Part shown: positions 22,338 to 33,683 of the stretch, one piece after another
Position numbering within the stretch: position 1 is the first letter of the stretch
How the letters are laid out: each line of letters starts with the position of its first letter
Assembly (NCBI GenBank): GCA_031772625.1
Contig: CM062814.1
Span: forward strand, 823,306,757-823,370,756
Direction: 5' to 3'
Origin: Pinus tabuliformis
Taxonomy: Eukaryota > Streptophyta > Pinopsida > Pinales > Pinaceae
Length of the DNA stretch: 64,000 nucleotides
Notes under the pieces: generated by a model
Told to the model about the DNA's origin: nothing
What the model saw: the letters and a program-made list of their open reading frames with translations, nothing else
The model's database searches: none
Made by a program: the position numbers and the translations under genes

Positions 22338-23341
22338 ACATCATTCTTCATAATGGATTCATACTCTTCATCCATAACATCCTTCCAAACTTGTTCTTTC
22401 ATTGCTTCTTCAAAACTGGGAGGTTGAGCCTGAATGATGGAACTCATAGCTACAATGTACCCCTGGTATGGATTCTTGCTTTCTTTGAAGGTACCTCTAT
22501 CAGTGACATGTCTCTTAGCATCTTGTAATCTATCACAAAACCAAAGGGGTCTTTTCCTGGTAGAGAGATCATATGGAGGATGATCCAAGGGGTCCATAGG
22601 CTATATGGAATCATCAATGATAGCCTTCTCACATTATAGTATAGAAGGACCTTCTAGAAGATCTATGTCATCATCCTTCTTCTCAATAGGATGAGACGGA
22701 GGAAGGTCTCTTACTTTTCAAGGGGAAACATCTTCATCAAAAGTTACATCCCTGCTAAACTCGATTTTCCTTTGACTAGAAAAACATATTCTAAAGGCTT
22801 TAGAATTTTCATAATATCCAACAAATGTACATTTCTTTCCAATGGCTTCCATCTTGTTCGTCTTGTCCTTCAGCCCATGAAAGTACATAGGGCATCCAAA
22901 TATCCTTAGATGACCAACAATGGGCTTCACACTTGTACGCACTTCTTTGGGAGTTTTGTTACCAAGGGAGGCTTCTCCCGAAAGGAACTATGGTAGATTT
23001 CGATCATGCAACATGGCTCAGGCAACTTCCATGATAGAATTGTTCTTTCTTTCATCCACACCATTCTGCTCAGAATTATATGGTACAATAGTCTCTTTCT
23101 TGATTCCATCCTCCTTGCAAAAGTCAACGAACTCATTTGAGGTATATTCTCCACCATTTTCAAACCTGAAAACTTTGATTTTCTTCCCTATTTGATTCTC
23201 TATCAACACCTCGAAGTCCCTGAACATGTCAAATGCTTCATCCTTGTGCTTCAAATAGAATATCCATGTTTTCTTGGAAAAGTCATCAATAAAGATTATA
23301 TAATAGAGGTAGCCACCAAGGGAGTGCACAGGCATGGACAT
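22338..23341 (-). pseudogene. Copia integrase and IN-RT linker
   Basis: From 23341 leftward: MPVHSLGGYLYYIIFIDDFS then FRFENGGEYTSNEF, giving the first two catalytic acids of the D,D,E triad (second as FENGGE rather than the usual SDNGGE). YNSEQNGVDERKN covers the third. After frameshifts the linker continues VGHLRIFGCPMYFHGL (22860 region), RDVTFDEDVSP near 22720, and finally PPSFEEAMKEQVWKDVMDEEYESIMKNDV. That last piece is the start of the RT domain, truncated at 22338. The N-terminal HHCC zinc-binding part is lost at the foldback insertion. Confidence 0.8.
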
Positions 23342-23343
23342 TA

Positions 23344-24000
23344 GGGTACTTTTGAGGTCTAAAATGGGCCTCCTAAGGAAATTATAATATAATAGTGGAA
23401 ATAATAAAATAACATTATATTACATCATCAAATTTTAAAGGGAAAAAAACAAAAACAAAAAAACTATTTTTTCAACTTATCTCCCTATGGGTTTACTCAA
23501 ATTTCGAGCAAAAACACTCATTGGATGTAGAATTTGATTCCTCATCCAAGGAGTACCCATGTTGCATACTTTCGATGGATCTTGCTACATGAAAAATGAG
23601 AAATACATGAAAAACGTGATTGCAATCACGTTTTTTCATGTATTTCTCATTTTTCATGTAGCACAATCACGTCTTTTCATGTATTTCTCATTTTTCATGT
23701 AGAAGGGTCCATAGAAAGTATGCAACATGGGTACTCCTTGGATGAGGAATTAAATTTTTCTTCCAAAGAGTACTCGTGCTCAAAATTTTAGTAAAAACTT
23801 CGGGAGATATGTTGAAAATACGAGTTGAAAAAGTAGTTTTATTATTTTATTATTTTTTAATCTTTTTACTTTTTTACTCCAAAAATGGTGAATCATCCCC
23901 CATGGTTGACGTCATCATATTCAATCCTATTGGTTCTTATAAAATTTATTTTGGTTGTACATTTTTCTTAGGAGGCCCATTTTGGACCTCAAAATTCCCC
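23344..24000. mobile_element. Foldback/MITE-like element, 657 bp
   Basis: The outermost 30 or so bases are inverted copies: both ends, read inward, contain TTTTGAGGTCYAAAATGGGC and CTCCTAAG. Inside, the arms continue as a long imperfect palindrome centred near 23625. It includes GGAGTACCCATGTTGCATAC on the left and its complement at 23720-23745. The flanks read TA on both sides, compatible with a TA target duplication. No transposase ORF. It interrupts Copia pol. Confidence 0.75.
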
Positions 24001-24002
24001 TA

Positions 24003-24500
24003 ATGCATACTCCATCATGACTAGCTTGAACATCGAACATCCCAGAAACCAAATTTCTTTCTTTAGGAAGGCTTCATAATGTAGATGTGCCAATCTTTGG
24101 TGCCATAACTCACTTTGATTATTGATATCATGGACCATACCTTGTAGTGGTCTTCCATTGATTCTATAGAGTCCTTCAATTCTAGATCCCAAGGTGAAAG
24201 AATCCCTCATGCGAGACTCCATAAGCCAGGTGAGGACCTTTCTCTTATGAAGTCTACTCTCATCCCTTTGTCTTCTAAGGAAGATATAGATACCAAGTTC
24301 TTCTTTAATCCCATAACATACATAACATCATGAATAAGAATGGATTCCCTAGAGTCCAAATGAAATTTACGAGAACCAAATCCATTTATAGGATATGTAG
24401 AGTTGTCCCCGAGAATGATCTTGGATTTGTCTCCCTCTCAACCAGATTTGAGAAGACTTCTTTATGAAAAGAGAAATTTCTAGAAGCCCCACTATAACTA
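24003..24500 (-). pseudogene. Copia protease C-part and GAG-pre-integrase
   Basis: The minus strand reads, through stops, KIILGDNSTYPINGFGSRKF, HDVMYVMGLKKNLVSISSLE, then RIEGLYRINGRPLQ and SELWHQRLAHLHYEA. These are the end of the protease region and the GAG-pre-integrase domain. The expected downstream zinc-binding Cys pair and about 25 further residues before GPM are missing at the foldback insertion. The upstream DSGAS protease motif is not clearly preserved. Confidence 0.75.
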
Positions 24501-24699
24501 TCCAGCTATCACATGAATATAGAGGAGAGGAACTAGAAAGAGCATAAATAAGAACATACTCAGATTATGAAGCAACGACATTGTTTTCATACCTTGAGCT
24601 CCTTTATCTCTTCTATGGACAATAGCCTTCTTCACGATCATCGAAGGAATCTCTCCTCCTTCTATCGTCACCTCTTCTTCTATCATCACCTCTTATTCT

Positions 24700-25541
24700 A
24701 TCATTAAACTTGTTGTTTTTGAAGCCACGGTTGCACCTTGGAGCATCTCTCTTTTTCGGGCATTCTCGGGAATAGTGACCATGCGTGTGGAAGTTGTAGT
24801 ATTCAACTTTTGATAATTCCCTTTTGAATCTTCTATTGGAATCCTTGGAATCTAGAGTAGGCCTTTTAGATGGCCTCCCTCTACATTTTATCTTATTGTC
24901 TTGAGTAACAAATGCAGAGGGCTCTCCTTCTTCATGCTTTTAAATCCTCCCTCTAGATATCATCCTAGTTTCTTCTTGAGTGCACTTGCCAACAAGCTCA
25001 TCAAATAATGGGAACTTGTCATTATTGCTAATAGTAGTAATCAAGGTTTCCCAAATAGGAGGAAGCCCTTGAAGAGTGACCAACACCAGTTCTCTATCAA
25101 TATGGGCTCACCAATAGTTTGAAATAGATCCCTTAGTTCGGATATCCTCATGACATAAGATTGCACAGATTCCCCCTTGTTCATCTTCATGTCCTTGAGT
25201 TGATTCTTCAAGGAGACGATATGATTCAAATTGTTGACCTCATACATACCAACTAGCTTATCATAGATATCCTTAGACTTCTTCAATTTTCCAACATAAG
25301 TAAGCAAATGATCTTTCAAGGAATCAATATAAATTTTCTTGGCTTTGATATCACCTTTCTTATACTTGGAATTGGCGATAGTGGGAGAATTTTCCAATGG
25401 CTCAGGTACTTTTCCTTCCCCATATTCCAAGACATCATTTTCATCCAATATCACTTCCAACCTAATCTTCCAAGAAGCGAAATTTGATGAGTCGCCTAGC
25501 TTTTCAGAATCATTGAAGTAAGAGGTAGACATCATGACCAA
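24700..25541 (-). pseudogene. Copia Gag with damaged zinc knuckle
   Basis: It starts near 25541 (MVMMSTSYFNDSEKLGDSSN), with FASWKIRLEVILDENDVLEY as the Gag N-terminal region and IYDKLVGMYEVNNLNHIVSL, LKDMKMNKGESVQSYVMRIS as the UBN2 helices. It is open to 25041. Further left the knuckle (about 24735-24790) reads YYNFHTHGHYSREC: the first two Cys of the CCHC box have become Tyr and Phe, so RNA binding through this motif is lost. The following Arg/Asp-rich repeat (RRRGDDRRR) is preserved. The PBS lies 77 bases upstream of the start. Confidence 0.8.
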
Positions 25542-25617
25542 GTCAAATAGGATCCTTTGGCTTCTTCCAAAAATGATTTCTCTTATCTATTGTATCCTTG
25601 GGCTTATATTCACCTTA

Positions 25618-25629
25618 GCTCAGATACCA
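25618..25629 (-). promoter_or_regulatory. Primer binding site
   Basis: The minus strand reads TGGTATCTGAGC next to the LTR end TTAACA; one mismatch to the canonical initiator tRNA PBS. Confidence 0.8.
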
Positions 25630-26638
25630 TGTTAATTTTTCATTGTTTTATCCTATTACAATCTCTTAGCCCATTTTTTTCTTCAATTAGCAATCAAATT
25701 TAATCTTCCAATGATAAATATAAATTGTAGATTGAACAATAAATGCAATGTACAGTAGAAGACAATCAATAGCAATAACAAGAGACACAAGATTGCGTCA
25801 AAGACTAGGGGAAAACCCCATAAGGAGGGAAACCCTTTCAAATTCTTCTTGTATTAAAGTGGCATCAAATATTCAGCAGAGAGATACAATGATTCAATTC
25901 ATTAACAAAAGAGTCAAAGTCAATTATTTGACTATCCAAGAGATCAACCAACCAATATCCAAAATATGAGCCTCAAATTCAAATCTGATCAACAAGTCAA
26001 AGTTTGTAATTCTACCACAGTCAACAATAGTCAAAGATGCCCTAATCAATCCACAAGTCAATGGTCAAACTACCTCAAAGGAGCTCAATCAGTAGTAAAA
26101 ATATTCAACCTTCCTTGTTGTTCAAACCTTAGTCAAAACCATCCCAAAGAACTCCATCAAACTCGATCAAAGGAGAGAGAAGAACCTTGCAGTCAAATTC
26201 ATATTTCAAAGGTCAAACTCAATGGTCAACAGCAATCAGTGACTACAAAATCTTGGCTCCTCCATAGAAAAAATCGAACCCCAAAGATTGGAATTATGCA
26301 ATTCAAAGAAAGTCAAAATTCCAAGTCAAACTTGGTCAATAGTCACCCAAACAGGAGGTCAACGCAGAATTTCATAATTGCCTCTTTCCCTTCGCATGTG
26401 TGAGCTTGGTCCTCTCAATTATAGACTTGTACAACCCAATCCAAAGAAGAGAGAGAATAATATGTTTGTGATGTAACATTAGGTCTATTTATATGTGCTA
26501 GAGGAGATGTAATTTGTTGAATAATGAAGCAAGAAATTCTCAATTTGATTTTGCCTTGATTAAATTGAGAAAATTTGAATTTACACATTAGCAGACAACT
26601 TAAATGTAGTTAAATTGTGTGACATGACATGTGTCACA
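25630..26638 (-). repeat. Copia 5' LTR, outer edge uncertain
   Basis: The inner edge is set by the PBS. A minus-strand TATAAATAG lies at 26493-26485. The outer edge at 26638 is proposed because the minus strand there reads TGTGACACATGTC; no second copy exists to confirm it. The 25930-26380 stretch is rich in GTCAAA-type words (TGGTCAA, AAGTCAA) repeated many times. Confidence 0.5.
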
Positions 26639-27354
26639 TAGTTTACTCAGTAAATTCGAGTTGGATGAGTTAGAGTTCAGTGAAGCATGTGTGATTGCTA
26701 GTTTGAAGCAATCAAAGTCAGTTATCTCAAGTTTTTTTTAGTTAAACTAGTTCCAATTGTTGGAGGAACTAGTGGAAGGTCAGTTGTGCAGTGGAACTTC
26801 AGTCAAAGTCGGTGATCATCCAGTTAATTGATCAATCAACCCAAAATATCTAGTGCATGCAAAGAATTCGAGTTCCCTAGTTGTGGTGGAGATTCCAAGG
26901 CATTGTAACATAAGTTGTATACTAATCTTGAGTGTACATGTGTTGCATGCAATTCAATGATCAACCTTGGGAATTGTGTAGTCCATGGCCTAATTTCTCA
27001 AGGAATTGTGAAAGGAAATAGGGGCTCAAGAAGAGGCAGAAATTGACTAACTCTAGATTAGAACTTATCATTGAGCAGAGAGATAGGTTATTCACTTGTA
27101 GGTGTGCTCAGTTGAGCAAATAAATTGTAATACATCTCTATTCATTAGATTAATACAAGCAATAGTTGGGGTATTTAGCAGATTACTTTCGTTAGGAAAA
27201 ATATTGTGTTCATGTGTGTTATTTCTTATTGCATGCCTGAGATTTTTGTTCTAAATTTTGAATTAATTTCCGCAGAGTAGTAGAGTAGGTTTGTGTCTTG
27301 TGATTTTGATTAAAACTTCATGAGTAGTTGAAAATCTACATAATAATTAATATA

Positions 27355-27366
27355 TGGTATCAAAGC
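27355..27366 (+). promoter_or_regulatory. Primer binding site
   Basis: TGGTATCAAAGC, one mismatch to the canonical initiator tRNA PBS. Confidence 0.8.
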
Positions 27367-27419
27367 AGGATTCACAGTAGAACAAAAATTTTGAATTTGT
27401 TTATCAGGAGGATCGAATT

Positions 27420-28469
27420 TGTAGTTTAGTGCAGTATGATCTCTTTATAATTGAGAATATGACCTTCAACGGGTTGAGGATAGAGTATGCCTTGGAAGGC
27501 CCCTCTAATTTCATCGCATGGAGGTGATATTGGATGAAAATGGCTTGCTAGAATACATCAAGACAAATGTTGCAAAACCACAAGAATCTTATGCCCGAAA
27601 CCTTGTTCAGTGGACGAAATATGTAGCCAGGTGAGGAGCATAATATTGAGGAGGGAGTACGAGATCACATTGTCTCAAATATCCATGGGAAAGAAACTCC
27701 ATTCGCAATGTGGAAAGCACTGATAGAATTGTTAGAGAATAGTAGTGACCACAGGAAGCTAGTGCTCAAGGATAAACTTCAAAATATCAAGATGCAGAAG
27801 AATGACACTATTTGACAGTATCTGAGCAGGTTCACAAAATTTCATGATGAACTTGGTGGGGTTGGTGTTAAAGTTGCAGAAGATGACTTGGTAAGCCTAA
27901 CCTTTCTAGGCCTTCATAAGAGCTGGCATGGCTATCAAGATTCAACGAACGGTATGGATAAACTACTGAATTGGGAATTCTTATGGTATGATTTGGTACA
28001 AGAAGAAATAAGACAGAATACCAGAGATGGGACTTCATCCAAGGGTGAGGATGGAAAAAAAATTGCATTGGTTGGAAAGGAAGAGAAGGGAAAAGGGAAG
28101 AAATCTCAAACCAAACCAAAATTCAACCAAGGGGGAAAGAAGAAATATTTGTTCAAAATTAAATGCTTCAATTATCATGAATTAGGGCACTAAGCCACAA
28201 AGTGTCCACATGAAAAGGAAAGCAATACCCCAAGAGGAGGAGTAGGTGAAGCCTTGGCTTCACAGTTCGAGCTTGACTTTACCCTTATCACATGCATGGC
28301 CAACACAGTGATGGGGACCATGTGGCACATGGACTCAAGTGCATTGTTTCACATGAAAGGGTGTAGATATTTTTTCAGTCACCTAGAGGAGAAAGACTTG
28401 CAAATGCACATTGAGCTAGGGGACGATGAAAGTTACATCACAACCATGATTGGTACAGTCACCTTTTAG
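27420..28469 (+). pseudogene. Copia Gag, zinc knuckle and protease
   Basis: The early part (27430-27890) is Gag-like with frameshifts (the words LEVILDENGLLEYI-like and LQNIKMQKNDTI-like can be read across frames). From 27888 one frame gives VSLTFLGLHKSWHGYQDS, a Lys-rich linker, and a knuckle (CFNYHELGH, then a TAA, TKCP) with the second Cys changed to Tyr. The next frame (28254) holds the protease: MWHMDSSALFHMKG, where the canonical DSGAS has become DSSAL. A TAG at 28467 precedes the GAG-pre-IN domain. All three domains are damaged at key residues. Confidence 0.8.
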
Positions 28470-28496
28470 AGGGAATCAGGCTTCCCTCTCAAGTTC

Positions 28497-28957
28497 ATGG
28501 GCGTCATGTTCATTCCAGGCCTAAAGAAAAATCTCATCTTCGTTGCAGTTTTCAAAGACTATGGTTACGATGTGATATTTAGCAAAGGAAAAGTGTTCCT
28601 GAGACACACAACCATGGGACAAGTGAAGCAAATCGAAGTTCATGTGAAGAACATGTATAAGCTAGATGTGGAATATTGTGTTGCATTAATCATTAAGGCA
28701 GAGAAAGTGCAGGGTCGCGATGTTGGTGAACTTTGGCACCGAAGACTTGGCCATTTGCATCATGGTGCCTTAAATATTAGGCAAAAAATAATCATTGGCC
28801 TCCCTAAAGGAGCACTTGAACAGCGGTATGTATGCAAAGGATGTACTTTGGGGAAGTATAAAAAAACCACATTCCATGATCGGGATAGCAAAGAACATGT
28901 AGTCCTATAAAGGATCCACTCTAATGTCTATGGACCTTTCTCGATAGCCTCCACTGC

Positions 28958-29036
<79 letters not shown>

Positions 29037-29801
29037 TATATATATATTCTCATTTTTATTGATGACTTCTCAAGGAAGTGCTGGATCTTCTTCATGCGGA
29101 AGAAAGATGAGACATTCTCCAAGTTCATATAATTCAAGGCACTGGTTGAGAAAGAAACTAGCAAGAAGGTGAAGGCTCTCATGAGCGATAATGGAGGTGA
29201 GTACGTGTCAAGTGAATTCAAGAATTTTTGTGCAAAAGAAGGCATTCAACAAGAGGTGACAATACCCCATAACCCAAAGTAGAATGGGGTGGATGAGATA
29301 AAGAACCATAACATTATGCGAGTTGTGAGGGTGATGTTGCATGAACAAGGCCTATCTCTGCATTTGTGGGCTAAGGTATGAAACACAACAATATATTTGT
29401 AGAACTGGAGTCCTCATCAAATTATTGGTATGATTACACCGGAGGAGGCTTTCTCGGGGAGGAAGTCAGATGTGTCGCACTTCAGGATTTTTGGAGCCTA
29501 TGTTTCTTGCCATGTCTCCAAAGAATCAAGGAAGAAGCTAGATCTAAAATCAAAGTTGGCGGAATCTATGGGTCACACAGAAACTCCACACAATTACCAT
29601 GTTTACTTGCCATCCCTCAAAATGATAGTTGTGCGAAGGTATGTAAAGTTTGATGAGGAGAAAGCGATGTGGTTCTCTCTTGAGAGGGAGCTTCAAATCC
29701 CACCAGAAGAGGAGCTTTTAGCTCCAAAGGAGGAGCCTCAGGAAGTTGTGGAGCAACCAAAAATTGAGGAGCATAGAGTGGAGACATCCACTCAAGCATA
29801 A
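28497..29801 (+). pseudogene. Copia GAG-pre-integrase and integrase
   Basis: The 28497-28910 frame gives MFIPGLKKNLIFVAVFKDYG, LWHRRLGHLHHGAL and CKGCTLGK, a good GAG-pre-integrase/HHCC region. After a TAA and the phrase HSNVYGPFSIAS the coding sequence is interrupted by a long (TA)n tract (28961-29047). Integrase then resumes with FIDDFSRKCWIFFMRKK, MSDNGGEYVSSEF and HNPK*NGVDE, where TAG replaces the Gln of the usual PxQNGVAER. The frame at 29430-29801 (ITPEEAFSGRKSDVSHFRIF) is the C-terminal part and linker. The D,D,E residues can be placed, but the gene is dead. Confidence 0.85.
28961..29047. repeat. (TA)n microsatellite in integrase
   Basis: Near-pure TA/AT dinucleotide tract of about 85 bases, exactly where the integrase catalytic core should begin. 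Confidence 0.95.
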
Positions 29802-29939
29802 CCATCTAGAGAAGGTAGAAAAAGAACCGAGGAAGTTGATAGACTTGTGTAGGATGTGAGGGGGAATGTGGGAGCTCCTTAAAATTTGCACAGGCAGAAA
29901 AGGTCAGCTGATTGGTACACTAGCTACATGTCTCTAATG

Positions 29940-30983
29940 ATTGAGCTTGTAGAGACTTAGCCATCCTCTTTTGAGGAAGCAGTAGAGAAACATGTATGGG
30001 TTGATGCAATGGTGGAGGAATAAGAATTCATTGTAAAGAACAGTGTTTGGGAAGTGGTCACAAGACTAGCAGATAAATTAGTAGTGGGTTCGAGATGGAT
30101 CCTAAAGGTGAAGCAGGCAGTAGAAGGAAGCATAGAGAATTATAAGGCCATATTTTTTGCCAAGGGGTACTCTCAAGTTGAGGGAATTGACTATGAGGAG
30201 ACCTTTGCTCCTGTAGCAAGGTGCTCATCCATTAGATCAATTCTTGCACTAGCTATGCAGATAGAGTGGAAGATGCACCACATGGATGTAAATACAAGAT
30301 TCCTCAATGGAATTATTAAGGATGAGGTGTACATTGAGCAACTAGAATGTTTTGATACATTTGATCTAGAGTATCAAACAAGCACCATGTGCTTGGTACA
30401 CCAGGATCAATAGCTATCTCACTGGTTTGGGGGCTTCACCAAAAGGGAAGCAGATGCAAACCTCTATCATAACTTGGTAGAAGGTAAATTACTTATTACT
30501 ATCTTCTATGTTGGTGATTTAATTTTAACTAGTTATGAACAATTTATAAGATCTTGCAAGGAGTACCTTGCAAGGGAATTTGAAATGAAGGACATGGGTC
30601 TCATGCACTACTTCCTCGGGGGCGATGGGCAACTGTTTGTCTCTCAGAGAAAGTATGCAAATGAGATACTACAAAGATTCCACATGGAGAGTTGTAAACC
30701 CATGGAGACACCTCTAGCAACCAACTGGAGGAAGGACGATGCCACTTCAGGTGAGGAAGGGGATGCTACCATGGCAGCTATTAGGTTTACTCATGTATCT
30801 TGTGAACACATGACCAGATATGTTCTATGCAGTCAACCAGTTGAGCCAAGCTATGGTTACTCCAACCAAATTATTTTGGAAGGTAGCTAAGCATGTTCTA
30901 CGGTACCTCGAAGTCACTACCCAGTTTGGACTATGGTACAGATGGACATAGGTAGTGAATTTGTGTGGCTTCTCAGATGTGGA
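29940..30983 (+). pseudogene. Copia reverse transcriptase, RNase H stub
   Basis: Reads SFEEAVEKHVWVDAM, SRWILKVKQAVEGSIENYKA, FFAKGYSQVEGIDYEETFAP and VARCSSIRSILALAMQ, the standard Copia RT start. HHMDVNTRFLNGIIKDEVYI contains motif A (DVNTAF in active elements). Motif C is FYVGDLILT at about 30505, where the catalytic YVDD has become YVGD. The following segment (MKDMGLMHYFLGG, KYANEILQRFHM) ends the RT. RNase H begins near 30940 but is cut at 30983 within FSDVD. TAG stops at 29960, 30022 and 30411 lie in otherwise conserved blocks. Confidence 0.85.
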
Positions 30984-31812
30984 TTGCTTGTACAAATTAT
31001 TTTATGCATTGTACAATATTATGTAGATTTCTTGTACAATATTATGTCGTATTTGCTTGTACAATATTATTTTATGCATTATGTTTTCCTTCCATTGAAT
31101 TTTCAAATTCTATGAAATTGTAAACATAGTTTTCTTTACTCATATTGAGCTTCAAAACAAAATACAATATGAATATAAAGGTTCAACAACAATTTTGGGT
31201 CTTAGGCATATGTTCCATGTGTACTATTGATTTTAGTGATGATTACCATGATTGGAATTTAAATTTGGATTGAGCTCTTGCTACTATAGTTGTATTTGTT
31301 GTTGTGTATGATCATCTTAATGTATAAAGAATGGACATGGATTTTGATGTCTCCTGTTAAATTTATTTTATGCATGATTGAAGGGTTATCGAAACATGGG
31401 CTCCTTATATAAATTGTAGGATTTCCATAGTTGGTAACATATTGTATCCATTCTAAACTGGTAAACTATTTTGGTTATTGTTAATGTACTATAGTAAAGC
31501 CTTGTGAAGCATACCTATTTCATGTCATCATCTTGTTGAGTAGGCACTTTCTGTCTTTTATTAAAGTGGCATTCCTTCCAAATTCAATAACCCAAATCTC
31601 TTTCATCGAACAACCTAGATGCACGTCAAGCTCACACTACCACGATATTTTAAAATGGAATTGCAATCTAATGTCATCCAATAGTCAGGATATCTTTGAT
31701 CTAGCATTCTAACAATGTATCGCCCCCCAACTAGCATCAACGCTAAAACAAATTTGTGCCTCCAATCAAATCCAATTCCCCTCGTTAATTGTGATCAACG
31801 ACCCTCACTCGT

Positions 31813-31815
<3 letters not shown>
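30984..31815. other. AT-rich DNA, no coding signal
   Basis: 30989-31075 contains three or four copies of TTGTACAATATTAT. The rest, up to the TG repeat, shows no ORF or retroelement motif. Confidence 0.6.

Positions 31816-31845
<30 letters not shown>
31816..31845. repeat. (TG)n microsatellite
   Basis: About 14 TG units ending directly at a Gypsy LTR start. Confidence 0.95.
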
Positions 31846-33683
31846 TGTAACAACCCCCGGTTAAAAGTTCATGTAATAAAGGTTAATAAAGGAAAAATAA
31901 GACCAAGGTCATGGGACATGTATTCCAAGTTGAATGGTTGGGAAAACATCACATTGGGGGTCACTTTTGGTTTGTTTATGGCTATGGAAATTGGAAAAAG
32001 CAAAGAGGAAATTATTGGAAATTAATTATGGAAATAAAGGAAAATAGGAGAAATGGAAGGTGAAGAGACACAAATTTGTATGCTAAGGAAATTAGAGGGA
32101 AAATGAAAGAAAATGAAGAAAAATAGAGACATCAATGATAAAAAGGCACCTGAGAATTAATTGACAGTTTTTTCCCATCTTTGGAGCAAGTGTAGCAAAA
32201 GAAAGAGAACAAGCACTTGGAAAATCAAGCAAAGGAAGGAAAAGGAAAAGGAAAAGCAAAGGACAGGCAAAACAAAGCAAGGAGAAGGTTGGATCAATGG
32301 CTTCAGTGGGAAGATCTTGTAGGTAACAAGTTGCATGTGTGATTTCCTAGCTGAGGTGTGAATGCATGGCATATGCATTTGTATATTTGGTTCATTTGTT
32401 GTCATTGACATGGGTTTTTTCCTAATTTGACAGTGGTTTCAGCCTTTCCTTTCCATTTCCTAGATAGTCTTGGGGTGATGGGGTTCATTCTTGGTTGAGA
32501 TTTGGATTGTCCGAAGGTTTTGGAACTAGGTGAGGAGTTCTTAGGAAAATTCCCAAGGGTTGGGGGTGGAGATGATTTTCTCTGGGAAGCCTTCGACGGG
32601 TGGGTAGAGACAAGCAAATTCCTCAAGGTATGGTGAAGAAATTTTGAGGCATTCAAGCTTGTTTTGGTTTTGTGATCTCTTGACCATTTTTGGCGAGATC
32701 ACGGTAGTTTGAGCGCAGAGGTGGTTTAACCTTTGGTTGATTATGTCTTAGTTTATCCCATGAGATCCCACATTCATGCTTGGAATATGGCATGGGGGTG
32801 TTTAGCTGAAAGAAAGATTTGGTTCAGCTTAATATATGGTCGGGTGGTACTTGGAAGTCCCTGACTTTGTTGGATTTCGCATATGGTAATAAGAGTTATT
32901 TTCCTATTGTGATTTATGAGCATATGTACTTGTTATTATGTTTCTTTGATGGTGGTTCTATCATGGTTAATATTTTGGTTATATGCTCATTATAAGCATG
33001 GTTTATGATATTCTTCAGCTATGGCTCTTATTATGCTTTGATAAGTTAATGAATGGTTGATGAATGCACAGGCTAAGCAATGTTGTTGCAGCTACTTGAG
33101 CGGGAATTAGACATTCTCGGTGATTTGCAACTAAAGTACAGATATTTACACTCAGATATGAATTCATGACCTGTAGCTTACATGTTTACCATGTGTTTGA
33201 TAAAATGTCTAGAGTGTTCTAGTCAGTCTAGGTCAAGTTATTGCTTCAAGTTTGAAGGTCTAGCATTGTCGTCATCTAAATCATGCTTCTGGAAAGTTTC
33301 AGGCAATTCTGGGTAGGGATCTGGAGGCTAGGATATAAAAGGTAGCACAAATCCCAGAACCGCGTGCACAAAACTGAAGATTTTAGGTCATAACCAATGG
33401 CAGCTAGGCATATGACTGTGATTATAGCCTCATAACTACATACATGCTTTGTTGTGGGTGTGGTTGTGGACCCAGGTCATAGAAACAAGGTTCCAACTTA
33501 AGGATTGACCACCTAGGGTATATCTTCAAGTCGTAGGTGATCTGTATCCCTTATAGGATGTCATTTTATGGTTAGTAACTCTTAGTCCTAGGTCCCACTC
33601 CTTTAAATAGAACTAGGAGGTTGGGCCATGTCATAGTGGCGCTCTGCTTCAAATTTAATGGAGCGCTTGTAAAAGTGGGTAAA
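31846..33683 (+). repeat. Gypsy LTR copy A
   Basis: It starts TGTAACAACCCCCGG and matches the LTRs at 33684, 36233 and 62300 (AAAGTTCATGTAATAAAG, then AAGACCAAGGTCATGGGACA). It ends at AAAGTGGGTAAA, losing the last ~16 bases present in copy C (GGGAGGGGTGGTTACA). It carries one unit of the ~115-bp internal repeat that copies B and C hold twice. Confidence 0.8.

Larger units (their letters stand above)
22338..26638 (-). mobile_element. Ty1/Copia element, minus strand, 3' part missing
   Basis: Order on the minus strand: 5' LTR (to 25630), PBS, gag (25541-24700), protease/GAG-pre-IN (24500-24003), foldback insertion (24000-23344), integrase and the RT linker (23341-22338). It is cut at 22337 by the LTR of another element. 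RT proper and the 3' LTR are absent. Confidence 0.8.
26639..30983 (+). mobile_element. Ty1/Copia element, plus strand, 3' truncated
   Basis: Probable 5' LTR before the PBS at 27355, then gag, protease, integrase, RT and a stub of RNase H ending at 30983. There is no PPT or 3' LTR. Its 5' flank abuts the minus-strand Copia, so the two are arranged head to head. The exact LTR start is not resolved. Confidence 0.75.

Noticed and set aside
28928..29245. Minus-strand ORF with a Tyr/Ile repeat
   Set aside because: Produced by translating the (TA)n microsatellite on the antisense strand of Copia integrase.
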